Assembly (NCBI GenBank): GCA_003460745.1
Contig: QTVU01000013.1
Coordinates: 1-64,000 of the forward strand
Length of the DNA stretch: 64,000 nucleotides
Direction of reading: 5' to 3'
Source of the DNA: Firmicutes bacterium AM55-24TS
GTDB lineage: Bacteria; Bacillota; Clostridia; UBA1381
The position numbers and the translations under genes were made by a program. Under the pieces are notes generated by a model. It was not told where the DNA came from and did no database searches. It was given only the letters and a program-made list of their open reading frames with translations. Of this stretch, positions 43,845 through 52,033 are shown in pieces. How positions within the stretch are numbered: the stretch's first letter is position 1; each line of letters starts with the position of its first letter.

Positions 43845-45755
43845 TTATTCAAATCTGATGTTTCCGCCGCCCGCATTCGCTTTAACCGCTGTACCGCGTC
43901 GTTTCAAACCGTATATGTCGGTAAGTTCGTATTCAAAAATATAAGCTCCGTCTGAAATATTTGCTTTTTTCACACCGCCGAACATTTTTAAAGTCCATGA
44001 ACCTGTTATATTGTCGTTTGAGTTGTGTTCCTCGTCATATACCGTAAGAATAGGAGTTATTTTATCAAAGAAACCAATCTTTTTTAAATTCGTATATGCT
44101 CTGCCGTTTGTCGAATCAAGACCGCCCCAAGCACCGATAATTTTGTAACTGTCTTTTTCGGTATCGTGCATAATGCGAACATTGCTTCTTTTGCCGTTTA
44201 ATATAATCGGAGCCGAATAAATCTCGTAACCGTCATATTTTCCGACAAGATTAACCGATATATTTTTACCGCACAATCTAAGCATTTTGCCGTTAAAATT
44301 ATCTTTAAAAACACCTGCGTCCCAGTCACCGTCCAAATCGCTGTATTTACCTATATATGTATAGTTTCCGCTCTTTTTATCCGCCTTATACACGTTTATA
44401 TCCACACTTTTGAACATATCCATATTGCCGAGAATATTCAGTTCATATGAATTGCCGTCCAAAATAGTCTTATATTCCATAGTCTGCATATCTTGATTAT
44501 ATGTATTCCACGCCCAAGAAGAATTAAAATCTTCTGTATTTGACGAATCTTCTACATTGCACCGGGTACATATCTTGCGTAGAAATTCCTTATATTTAAC
44601 ACTGTTTGAAATCTCCATATACTCTTGAAGTTCGTCATTGTTTTCCCAAAGCGGATAATATAGTGCAAGACCTGTAGAATTAGCTTTTCTCTCACCGCAC
44701 ACTCTGTACAAAACGGTTTCATTTAACGTGTTAATAAGCACGTCCGACGTGTTTCCGACAAATTCACTTGTTTTAACCGCCATATCGCCTAAATCAACAG
44801 AATTTGAAAATCCCTCATCAACCGTTGCACCGCCGTAAAGCTGTACACCGCTTATCGCCTTTGAAAGATTGACATAATTTAAAAGGCTGTCCGTTGCGGT
44901 AAGCATATCGCCTGCCATACCGTCAAACGCCTGATTAAGCGTAGACATATTGTCTAAAGCAACGCAAGACATTGCCGCGTCTTTGTCAGTGCCTTTTTCT
45001 TCACACTTTGCATAATATCCGTCACACACTGCCTTACCTATACCTTGAGAATCAGTTGAGGGATTGTCGGACAAATACTGTAAAACATATTCATAATTCC
45101 ATTCATCATTTCCGATAACGTCCTGCGGTGCAGTCATATAATCGGCACACATAGACATCTCCGCCGCAATTTCAAGACTTCCCATAAGTGACGAATCGAA
45201 AGACAGCATATCAAAATTCACGCCCGCCGCACTGATTCCGTATGAAATTTCTTCAAGATTAAGGCTGTCGTTGCCGTTAAGCTCGTCATAAGCCATACCG
45301 TTTATCAATCCGCCGCCTGCACCTGATAAAATAAGCATATAATGGTTTGCTTTATACTTTGACGTGCCCCACGATATAAAATTAGCAAGAGTATTGTAGT
45401 CACCCATATTTGCCGCCATAGACTGATCCTCAAGATAAAGTTTATTCTTACCGGCTTTAAATCTCTGACAATAATCGCTGTATATATTCTTTGTGTGCCA
45501 CTTACTGCTGCCGCCTGTTTGCACAATGACATTTATATTGTCCGAATAATTTACATTCATAATTTCATCAAGTTTTTTTGAATAATCACCGTTTACGGAT
45601 TCATCGTCACCGCCGCACATATATATAAGAACAGTCCAAGCCTTGTTACCCCCTTGACTTTCGGTATTACTTTCATAAACCACCTTATTTGAAGAACACG
45701 CCGTAAGCATAAGAACCGTCAAAACGGCAGTTATTATAAGCGTAACTCTTTTCAT
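43845..45755 (-). CDS. clostripain (C11)-family lipoprotein, probable pseudopeptidase
   Basis: About 636 residues from MKRVTLIITAV (ATG 45755, GGAGGGG site). The signal peptide ends in the lipobox LTAC, so it is a lipoprotein. The C11 core is clear: AWTVLIYMCGGDDE, then a strand/loop that reads ILSGAGGG where active members have a histidine before the glycines (such as DHGGG), and FDSSLMGSLEIA where active members have the catalytic cysteine (FDACLMG). Both catalytic positions therefore appear replaced (Ala and Ser). A beta-rich C-terminal region (about 420-636) follows. It may bind rather than cut peptides. Confidence 0.82.
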   Translation of the reverse strand: MKRVTLIITAVLTVLMLTACSSNKVVYESNTESQGGNKAWTVLIYMCGGDDESVNGDYSKKLDEIMNVNYSDNINVIVQTGGSSKWHTKNIYSDYCQRFKAGKNKLYLEDQSMAANMGDYNTLANFISWGTSKYKANHYMLILSGAGGGLINGMAYDELNGNDSLNLEEISYGISAAGVNFDMLSFDSSLMGSLEIAAEMSMCADYMTAPQDVIGNDEWNYEYVLQYLSDNPSTDSQGIGKAVCDGYYAKCEEKGTDKDAAMSCVALDNMSTLNQAFDGMAGDMLTATDSLLNYVNLSKAISGVQLYGGATVDEGFSNSVDLGDMAVKTSEFVGNTSDVLINTLNETVLYRVCGERKANSTGLALYYPLWENNDELQEYMEISNSVKYKEFLRKICTRCNVEDSSNTEDFNSSWAWNTYNQDMQTMEYKTILDGNSYELNILGNMDMFKSVDINVYKADKKSGNYTYIGKYSDLDGDWDAGVFKDNFNGKMLRLCGKNISVNLVGKYDGYEIYSAPIILNGKRSNVRIMHDTEKDSYKIIGAWGGLDSTNGRAYTNLKKIGFFDKITPILTVYDEEHNSNDNITGSWTLKMFGGVKKANISDGAYIFEYELTDIYGLKRRGTAVKANAGGGNIRFE

Positions 45756-45788
45756 AGCCTTACCCCTCCATAAATTTATATAATGTAA

Positions 45789-45824
45789 AAAGGTGTTGCA
45801 AAGATTTCTCTTATACAACACCTT
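45789..45824 (-). terminator. terminator of the ferredoxin gene
   Basis: Minus strand: AAGGTGTTG pairs with CAACACCTT across a loop of about 17 bases, followed by TTTTT. Confidence 0.75.
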
Positions 45825-45840
45825 CTCAGTTCATTTTTAA

Positions 45841-46011
45841 TTACGCTTGTGCAGGAGCGCCTACCGGACAGACACCAGCACATGCACCACATTCGATACA
45901 AGTAGCGTCATCTATAACGTATTGAGCGTCACCCTCGCTGATTGCACTTACAGGACATTCAGCAGCGCAAGCACCGCATGAAATGCAAGCATCAGAAATC
46001 TTATATGCCAT
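45841..46011 (-). CDS. 2[4Fe-4S] ferredoxin
   Basis: 56 residues from MAYKISDACIS (ATG 46011, AGGAGG site). Two CxxCxxCxxxCP motifs (CISCGACAAECP and CIECGACAGVCP) bind two [4Fe-4S] clusters, as in clostridial ferredoxins. It carries low-potential electrons in anaerobic metabolism. The single short gene has its own terminator. Confidence 0.95.
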   Translation of the reverse strand: MAYKISDACISCGACAAECPVSAISEGDAQYVIDDATCIECGACAGVCPVGAPAQA

Positions 46012-46092
46012 TGAAATACACCTCCTCATTTGATATTGCTGATATGATTATAACACGAAAATTGATATACTTCAATAGTTTTTCAAAATATT

Positions 46093-46944
46093 TTACTCAC
46101 CGATTTCTTCCTCTGAAGGCTCGTTGTTTTTGCCTTTTTTAAGAACTTTAACGTCCGCAACGTTAAACTCTTTTAAAGTTTTTTCGTTTTCGTCGTCAAG
46201 TTTAACTTTAACCAGACCTTTAAGTAAGCTGACATATTCAACACTGCCCGTACCTTCGGGAGTTTTTACGATAGCACCCTGTTTCGGTGTAACCTTTAAA
46301 AGTTCCTCATATGTATCCTGTTCATATTTCAAACAACACATAAGACGTCCGCAAGCACCCGAAATTTTAGTCGGATTAAGTGAAAGTCCCTGTTCCTTTG
46401 CCATTTTTATAGATACCGGAGCGAACTCACCGAGGAACTGACTGCAACATAAACCTCTGCCGCATACACCGATACTTCCGAGAGTTTTCGCCTCATCTCT
46501 GACGCCGATTTGACGAAGTTCAATTCTTGTCTTAAAGACCATAGCCAAGTCTTTTACAAGTTCACGGAAGTCAATTCTTCCGTCTGCGGTAAAATAGAAT
46601 AAAATCTTGTTTCCGTCAAATGTGTATTCAACTTCAACAAGTTTCATTTCAAGCTTGTGATTTTGAATTTTCTCCAAACATATCTTGTAAGCCTCTTTTT
46701 CAAACTCTCTGTTCCTTTTGCTTTTTTCGGTATCTTCTTCGGTTGCGATACGGATAACACCTTTTAAAGGTTTCTTGAATTGGTCGTTATCAATAGCCTT
46801 TTTGCTCATAACGACCTCACCGTATTCAATACCTCTTGAAGTTTCGACAATTACACTGTCGCCTTGTTTTATATCAAAATCAAGCGGATCAAAATAGTAC
46901 GTTTTGCCTGCCGGCTTAAATCGTACCCCTATCACGTTTACCAT
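46093..46944 (-). CDS. ricT: RicT (YaaT), PSP1-domain protein
   Basis: A 283-residue PSP1 C-terminal domain protein. The Cys-rich signature GVCGRGLCCSQFL...CGRLMCCLKYE is typical of RicT. In Bacillus it forms the RicAFT (Y) complex, which binds Fe-S clusters and steers RNase Y in mRNA processing. The C-terminal tail is Lys/Glu-rich. Confidence 0.92.
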   Translation of the reverse strand: MVNVIGVRFKPAGKTYYFDPLDFDIKQGDSVIVETSRGIEYGEVVMSKKAIDNDQFKKPLKGVIRIATEEDTEKSKRNREFEKEAYKICLEKIQNHKLEMKLVEVEYTFDGNKILFYFTADGRIDFRELVKDLAMVFKTRIELRQIGVRDEAKTLGSIGVCGRGLCCSQFLGEFAPVSIKMAKEQGLSLNPTKISGACGRLMCCLKYEQDTYEELLKVTPKQGAIVKTPEGTGSVEYVSLLKGLVKVKLDDENEKTLKEFNVADVKVLKKGKNNEPSEEEIGE

Positions 46945-46971
46945 ATTATAAAACCATTCCTTCCAAAATGT

Positions 46972-47439
46972 TTAAGCTTTGCTGTTTTTCGCTCTGCTCT
47001 TAATCTTTTCAGCCATTTTCTGCGACGGCTCAAAAACAAGCATATTTTCTATTCTGTTCTTTTCATAAACAACATACCAAACCTTTTTAGGCGAAAATAC
47101 ACTCGCACGCATATTGTATATCGTTTTCGGAGTTTTTTTCGGTTTTTGTCTGGTAACAGACTTCACGTCCGATATATAAAATTCAACTTCTTTGTTTCTG
47201 TGACCGATTGCACGGTTTACGCGTACAATATCATCTTTTATGCTGTAAGTAAATATCGCCGCATAACGCGTCAGGACGAAGAAACCCAATATACAAAACA
47301 AAAGTATCGTTATTATCGTACCGATTATTTTGTAGCTTGGCAAAATAAAAATTATATATTGTCCTAAAATCATAAATATGACAGCCCATAAAAGCGAAAA
47401 TATAAATTCTTTTCCGCCACCTGTTCTCTTTTCTTCCAC
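46972..47439 (-). CDS. two-helix membrane protein with a PH-like cytoplasmic domain
   Basis: 155 residues: two transmembrane helices (about 11-30 and 36-57), then a beta-rich domain of about 90 residues (TRYAAIFTYSIKDDIVRVNRAIG...SDVKSV) like bacterial PH-type domains. Function unknown. It lies 27 bases upstream of ricT, probably in one operon. Confidence 0.7.
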   Translation of the reverse strand: MEEKRTGGGKEFIFSLLWAVIFMILGQYIIFILPSYKIIGTIITILLFCILGFFVLTRYAAIFTYSIKDDIVRVNRAIGHRNKEVEFYISDVKSVTRQKPKKTPKTIYNMRASVFSPKKVWYVVYEKNRIENMLVFEPSQKMAEKIKSRAKNSKA

Positions 47440-47540
47440 TTCCCGAAAACTCCTTAAAACATCATTTTCTAATCTAATTAATTATAATATAAAACAATAA
47501 AATTGTCAACTCTCCGCATAAATAGCGATTGATGACCTCA

Positions 47541-47658
47541 AGCCACCACTCCGTCACTTCGTGACACCTCTCCTCAAGGAGAGGCTTTTTTATATACGCC
47601 CTCTTCCGTAAGGCTCCCCTTAAGGGGAGCTGTCGGCAACACCGACTGAGGGGTGGCT
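47541..47658. repeat. 118-bp palindromic repeat element
   Basis: Ends form imperfect inverted repeats (AGCCACCaCTCcGTC and GACTGAGGGGTGGCT). Inside are CTCCTCAAGGAG, GCTCCCCTTAAGGGGAGC and GTCGGCAACACCGAC palindromes. No coding capacity. Family members lie at 39.8, 47.8 and 49.2-49.5 kb, so it is mobile or REP/MITE-like. Confidence 0.75.
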
Positions 47659-47756
47659 TTTCTGTCTATTATTTTCCTCTATTCTTTCTTATTCTATTAT
47701 CTACAACACGGGGCATTGTGGCACCGTCCCATACTTTCACACCATCCGCATCTCAT

Positions 47757-47836
47757 TCAAAGCGGGCGACCAATGGTCGCCCTATAAGGCTCCCCTTGAG
47801 GGGAGCTGTCGGCAACGCCGACTGAGGGGTGGCTTT
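47757..47836. repeat. composite repeat: GGGCGACC palindrome plus right half of the 118-bp element
   Basis: GGGCGACCAATGGTCGCCC (47763-47781) is followed directly by the GGCTCCCC...GGGGTGGCT half of the larger element, ending five bases before the radA stop. It may double as the radA transcription end. Confidence 0.65.
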
Positions 47837-47840
47837 TCTG

Positions 47841-49214
47841 TCATTTTCTTCTAAGCATATTAATCATTTCCGAAATCGTCTTAATCCCGTAAGCCGCAAA
47901 ACCGTCCGGAATTTTCACACCTCTAAGCGATTGTTTCGGCACAATCGCCGACTTAAACCCAAGCTTAGCCGCCTCATTAATACGCTTTTCAAGCTGCGAA
48001 ACACCTCTAAGTTCACCGCCAAGACCGACTTCTCCGATAAAAATCATATCCGGCGGCAGAGGAATATCCGCCTGACTTGTCGCAATAGCGGCACAGATAC
48101 CCAAATCAACCGCCGTTTCATCAATGCGAAGTCCGCCTGCAACATTCACATAAATGTCGGAATTCGACAAATTCATCCTTGCACGTTTTTCAAGTACTGC
48201 GATAAGCAACAGCACACGATTAACGTCAATACCGTTCGTCATACGACGTGGATTGCCAAAACCTGTTGGTGTAACGAGTGCTTGAATTTCAGCCATAACA
48301 CCACGACTGCCCTCCATTGTACACACAATCGCACTACCCGATATATCAACATTTCTGCCTTCCAAAAGCATCATTGACGGATTTTCAACTTCTCTGAGAC
48401 CGCTGTCACACATTTCAAATACACCGATTTCGTTAGTCGAGCCAAAACGATTTTTAACCGCTCTTAAAATCCTGAACGAAAGCTGTCTGTCACCCTCAAA
48501 ATAAAGCACACAGTCGACCATATGTTCAAGCACTCTCGGACCTGCGATTGCCCCCTCTTTTGTAACGTGACCGACTATAAACATAGAAATTCCGAGTGAC
48601 TTTGCAATGTGCATAAAAGCGTTAGTAGCCTCTCTTACTTGCGGAACACTTCCTGCCGCAGAGGCAATATCCTGTCTGTTCATCGTTTGAATTGAGTCAA
48701 TAATAACAATGTCGGGTTTAATTTCGTTTATACATTCGATGACCGTTTCAACATCAGTTTCGGAAACAAGATAAAGATTTTCCGTTGTAACTCCCAATCT
48801 TTCAGCGCGAATTTTAATTTGTCCCTCCGATTCCTCACCCGAAACATATAGAATTTTTCTTTCTTCACCGGCTTTTTGGCAAATTTGCAAAAGTAATGTT
48901 GATTTACCGATACCCGGATCACCGCCTACAAGTATTAATTCCCCCTGTACAATTCCGCCGCCAAGCACTCTGTCAAGTTCCTGTAAACCTGTTTTGTAAC
49001 GTGTTTCATATCCGACTTTTACATCACCGATTTTTTTCGGCATACGCACACTTCCGCCGTTGCTTATAGACATTGCACGCGTTGCAGACGTTTTCTTTTC
49101 CGTAATAACCGTTTCCTGTATGGTGTTCCAACTGTTACAGCCGGGACATTTTCCCAGCCACTTCGGTGATTTGTACCCACATTCACTGCATATATATGTC
49201 GTTTTTGTTTTCAT
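47841..49214 (-). CDS. radA: DNA repair protein RadA (Sms)
   Basis: 457 residues from MKTKTTYICSECG (ATG 49214). The N-terminal zinc finger is CSECG...CPGCNSW, Walker A is GGDPGIGKSTLLLQ, the RadA motif is KNRFGSTNEIGVFEM, and the C-terminal Lon-protease-like domain lacks a protease site, as is normal. It is a helicase that processes recombination branches. Confidence 0.95.
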   Translation of the reverse strand: MKTKTTYICSECGYKSPKWLGKCPGCNSWNTIQETVITEKKTSATRAMSISNGGSVRMPKKIGDVKVGYETRYKTGLQELDRVLGGGIVQGELILVGGDPGIGKSTLLLQICQKAGEERKILYVSGEESEGQIKIRAERLGVTTENLYLVSETDVETVIECINEIKPDIVIIDSIQTMNRQDIASAAGSVPQVREATNAFMHIAKSLGISMFIVGHVTKEGAIAGPRVLEHMVDCVLYFEGDRQLSFRILRAVKNRFGSTNEIGVFEMCDSGLREVENPSMMLLEGRNVDISGSAIVCTMEGSRGVMAEIQALVTPTGFGNPRRMTNGIDVNRVLLLIAVLEKRARMNLSNSDIYVNVAGGLRIDETAVDLGICAAIATSQADIPLPPDMIFIGEVGLGGELRGVSQLEKRINEAAKLGFKSAIVPKQSLRGVKIPDGFAAYGIKTISEMINMLRRK

Positions 49215-49242
49215 TCCGATTCCTTTCATTTATCAGCATTGC

Positions 49243-49461
49243 CACCATTCCGTCACTTCGTGACACCTCTCCTCAAGGAGAAGCTTTTCGGCTCCCTTTG
49301 AGGGGAGCTGTCGGCAACGCCGACCGAGGGGGGCTTGCTACCTTTTATCTTTTCTCTACACTTGCCACCATTCCGTCACTTCGTTACACCTCTCCTCAAG
49401 GAGAAGCTTTTCGGCTCCACTTGAGGAGAGCCTGTCGGCAACGCCGACTGAGGGGTGGCAT
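49243..49461. repeat. two tandem copies of the palindromic repeat
   Basis: Two copies, about 49243-49336 and 49369-49461, each begin TTGCCACCATTCCGTCACTTCGT and carry CTCCTCAAGGAG and GTCGGCAACGCCGAC cores. They are about 85-90% alike by eye. They lie upstream of radA. Confidence 0.7.
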
Positions 49462-49583
49462 ATCCCACCGCAAAAATTATATCCATAATTTTATAACTTT
49501 CCACCCACACTGTCAAGCCACAAATATTACACTCACATTGCGGTTTGCATAATTTACATTACAGCAATGTTACAGCTATGTTA

Positions 49584-49679
49584 ATATCCACTCTATCCAC
49601 GTACTTATCCACGCAATTCACGCCCGATTTATCCGCAAATATCAAAGTTATCCACGCGTTATGCACCCAGCGTGGATAA
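49584..49679. other. cluster of DnaA-box-like sites
   Basis: Within 96 bases: ATATCCACT (49584), CTATCCACG (49593), TTATCCACG (49605), TTATCCGCA (49629), TTATCCACG (49648), TTATGCACC (49659), and reversed CGTGGATAA (49671-49679). Three exact TTATCCACG copies differ from the TTATCCACA consensus only at the last base. An AT-rich stretch of about 100 bases follows. This is the density of an origin or a DnaA-titrating/regulatory cluster. No dnaA gene is in the window. Confidence 0.65.
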
Positions 49680-49788
49680 CTTTATTAACACATTCACAGT
49701 TAACATAACCTTTTATGTCCCCAAAATTTTTATATTCCGAAAATTCAAAAAAATAATACTTATAACGTCAATATTTTTCGGAATAGCC

Positions 49789-49817
49789 TTGACAAACACC
49801 GTCAGTTTTTATAAACT
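49789..49817 (+). promoter_or_regulatory. promoter of glyS
   Basis: TTGACA (49789-49794), 17-base spacer, TAAACT (49812-49817), about 40 bases before the GAAAGGATG ribosome binding region. It lies 110 bases downstream of the DnaA-box cluster. Confidence 0.6.
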
Positions 49818-49865
49818 ATATGTATATGTAATTATGTAATAATTTGAAAGGATGACTTTTTTATA

Positions 49866-51257
49866 ATGAATAACGCAGATAAAACAATGGACAAAATCGT
49901 AGCGCTTTGTAAAGGCAGAGGCTATGTGTACCCCGGCAGTGAAATTTACGGTGGTCTTGCAAATACTTGGGATTACGGTCCTCTCGGTGTTGAATTTAAA
50001 AACAACGTAAAAAAAGCTTGGTGGAAAAAGTTCATACAGGAATCAAAATATAATGTAGGTCTTGACTGTGCAATCCTTATGAACCCTGAAACATGGGTTG
50101 CGTCAGGTCACGTTGGCGGTTTCTCGGATCCTCTTATGGACTGTAAAGAATGTAAATCACGTCACAGAGCGGACAAGCTGATTGAAGACTTTGCACACGA
50201 AAAAGGTGAGGACATCACAGTTGACGGTTGGAGCAAAGAAAAGATGGTTGAATACATCACAGAAAATAACATTGTCTGCCCAAAATGCGGCAAGCAAAAC
50301 TTTACTGATATTCGTGAATTTAACCTTATGTTCAAGACATTCCAAGGCGTTACAGAAGATTCTTCATCAGTAGTATATCTTCGTCCGGAAACTGCACAAG
50401 GTATTTTCGTAAACTTCAAAAACGTACAACGTACAAGCCGTAAAAAAGTACCTTTCGGCATCGGACAAATCGGTAAATCATTCAGAAACGAAATCACACC
50501 GGGTAACTTCACATTCCGTACAAGAGAATTTGAGCAAATGGAGCTTGAATTTTTCTGTGCACCGGGTACAGACCTTGAGTGGCACGCATATTGGAAAGAA
50601 TACTGTATGAATTTCTTACTTAACCTTGGTATAAGAAAGGAAAACTTGCGTTTCAGAGATCACTCACCTGAAGAACTTGCATTCTATTCAAATGCAACTG
50701 CCGATATTGAATTTGTATTCCCATTCGGTTGGGGTGAACTTTGGGGTATTGCAGACAGAACCGATTATGACTTAAAGCAACATATGGAACACAGCGGTGA
50801 AAGTATGGAATATATGGACCCAATCACAAATGAAAAATATGTTCCGTATTGTATCGAACCATCACTTGGTGCAGACAGAGTTGCACTTGCATTCCTTGTT
50901 GAGGCATATGACGAAGAAGAACTTGAGGGCGGCGACACAAGAGTTGTTATGCACTTGCATCCGGCGCTTGCACCGATAAAGGCTGCCATTCTTCCGCTTT
51001 CAAAGAAACTTGACGAAGGTGCAACAGCTGTATACGAACAGCTTTCAAAGAAGTTCAACTGTGAGTATGACAATGCAGGCTCAATAGGTAAGCGTTACAG
51101 AAGACAAGACGAAATCGGTACACCGTACTGTATCACATATGACTTCGAATCAGCAGAAGATAACTCGGTTACAGTCCGTGACAGAGATACAATGGAACAG
51201 CAAAGAATTAAGATTGACGAACTTGAAAAGTTCTTGGAAGAGAAGTTAGAATTTTAA
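49866..51257 (+). CDS. glyS: glycyl-tRNA synthetase (homodimeric class II type)
   Basis: 463 residues. Motif 1 region [22 protein letters not shown], a Cys-based zinc insertion ([12 protein letters not shown] and CPKCGKQ), motif 2 [28 protein letters not shown], and motif 3 [12 protein letters not shown]. The C-terminal anticodon domain is complete. This dimer type contrasts with the alpha2/beta2 GlyQS of many bacteria. No T-box leader is seen upstream. Confidence 0.96.
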   Translation: MNNADKTMDKIVALCKGRGYVYPGSEIYGGLANTWDYGPLGVEFKNNVKKAWWKKFIQESKYNVGLDCAILMNPETWVASGHVGGFSDPLMDCKECKSRHRADKLIEDFAHEKGEDITVDGWSKEKMVEYITENNIVCPKCGKQNFTDIREFNLMFKTFQGVTEDSSSVVYLRPETAQGIFVNFKNVQRTSRKKVPFGIGQIGKSFRNEITPGNFTFRTREFEQMELEFFCAPGTDLEWHAYWKEYCMNFLLNLGIRKENLRFRDHSPEELAFYSNATADIEFVFPFGWGELWGIADRTDYDLKQHMEHSGESMEYMDPITNEKYVPYCIEPSLGADRVALAFLVEAYDEEELEGGDTRVVMHLHPALAPIKAAILPLSKKLDEGATAVYEQLSKKFNCEYDNAGSIGKRYRRQDEIGTPYCITYDFESAEDNSVTVRDRDTMEQQRIKIDELEKFLEEKLEF

Positions 51258-51284
51258 TAATGTTGTTGGTGGGGGTAAATTGCT

Positions 51285-51734
51285 ATGAAATTTGTTGATG
51301 AATTTAAAGATTTTATATCTCGTGGAAACGTAGTTGATATGGCAGTCGGCGTTGTTGTCGGTGGTGCATTTAAAAGCATTGTCGATTCACTTGTTGCCGA
51401 CATTATCAACCCGGGTATTGCATACGTTGTATCTCTTATAACAGGTGCACTCAAAACAGCCGCTACAAGTACAGTCGGTGACACAAGTGCCGTTGAATCG
51501 GTTATGGATATGTCTAAATGGATAATTCCGGGTACATCAATAAATATCGGTAATTTCCTTTCGGCTATTATTAATTTCCTTATCCTTGCATTTATAATTT
51601 TCTGCGTAGTTAAGGGACTTAATAAACTAAATGATAAATTCAAAAAGAAAGTTGAGGAAGAAGTCACTCCTGCGGGTTCTACCCAAGAAGAACTTCTTGC
51701 CGAAATACGCGATTTATTAAAAGACAAAGAATAA
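51285..51734 (+). CDS. mscL: large-conductance mechanosensitive channel MscL
   Basis: 149 residues. The N-terminal amphipathic helix and TM1 read FKDFISRGNVVDMAVGVVVGGAFKSIVDSL. A periplasmic loop of about 45 residues, TM2 (about 85-107) and a cytoplasmic helix follow. It opens under turgor to release solutes. The stretch between glyS and mscL is 27 bases, so co-transcription is likely. Confidence 0.95.
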   Translation: MKFVDEFKDFISRGNVVDMAVGVVVGGAFKSIVDSLVADIINPGIAYVVSLITGALKTAATSTVGDTSAVESVMDMSKWIIPGTSINIGNFLSAIINFLILAFIIFCVVKGLNKLNDKFKKKVEEEVTPAGSTQEELLAEIRDLLKDKE

Positions 51735-51737
51735 TAC

Positions 51738-51770
51738 AAAACCCAATCGAACGAAATTCGATTGGGTTTT
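51738..51770. terminator. bidirectional terminator after mscL
   Basis: A perfect 14-bp stem AAAACCCAATCGAA/TTCGATTGGGTTTT with a 5-base loop, followed by T-rich sequence; convergent with the subtilase gene. Confidence 0.85.
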
Positions 51771-51773
51771 CTT

Positions 51774-52033
51774 TTATTTTTCTATTTGCTTTACCTCTGC
51801 ATACGGCTTCATATTTCCATTCCACACATATACATCTATACCGTCATATTCCGTATCACTCAAATCAACCTCCGCCGTCATATCATGTATGTCAGGTGTC
51901 ACAATCTTTTTAAGTTCATTACCTTTTCTGAACGCAACATACATCACTTCGTCATCTTCTTCAAAATTAAGCGATACGATAAGTTTGTTATCTTTTATTT
52001 CACACTCAATTTTATTGTTCGTTAAAACAAGTC
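51774..52033 (-). other. out-of-frame C-terminal domain of the subtilase
   Basis: Just past the subtilase stop, another minus-strand frame runs on to a TAA at 51774. It encodes about 85 residues (LVLTNNKIECEIKDNKLIVS..., VYVAFRKGNELKKIV, DVYVWNGNMKPYAE). It is the same module type as those ending WDSLxxMTPL in the two large secreted proteins. One missing base near 52031-52033 would explain the break; the restored linker reads PMPT-LVLTNN. Confidence 0.75.

Noticed and set aside
46864..47367. 167-residue plus-strand frame
   Set aside because: It lies antisense to ricT and its neighbour, has no ribosome binding site and resembles no protein.
49584..49865. Chromosomal origin oriC
   Set aside because: The DnaA boxes are real, but dnaA, dnaN and rpmH are absent and gene orientation does not switch cleanly here, so I report only a DnaA-box cluster.
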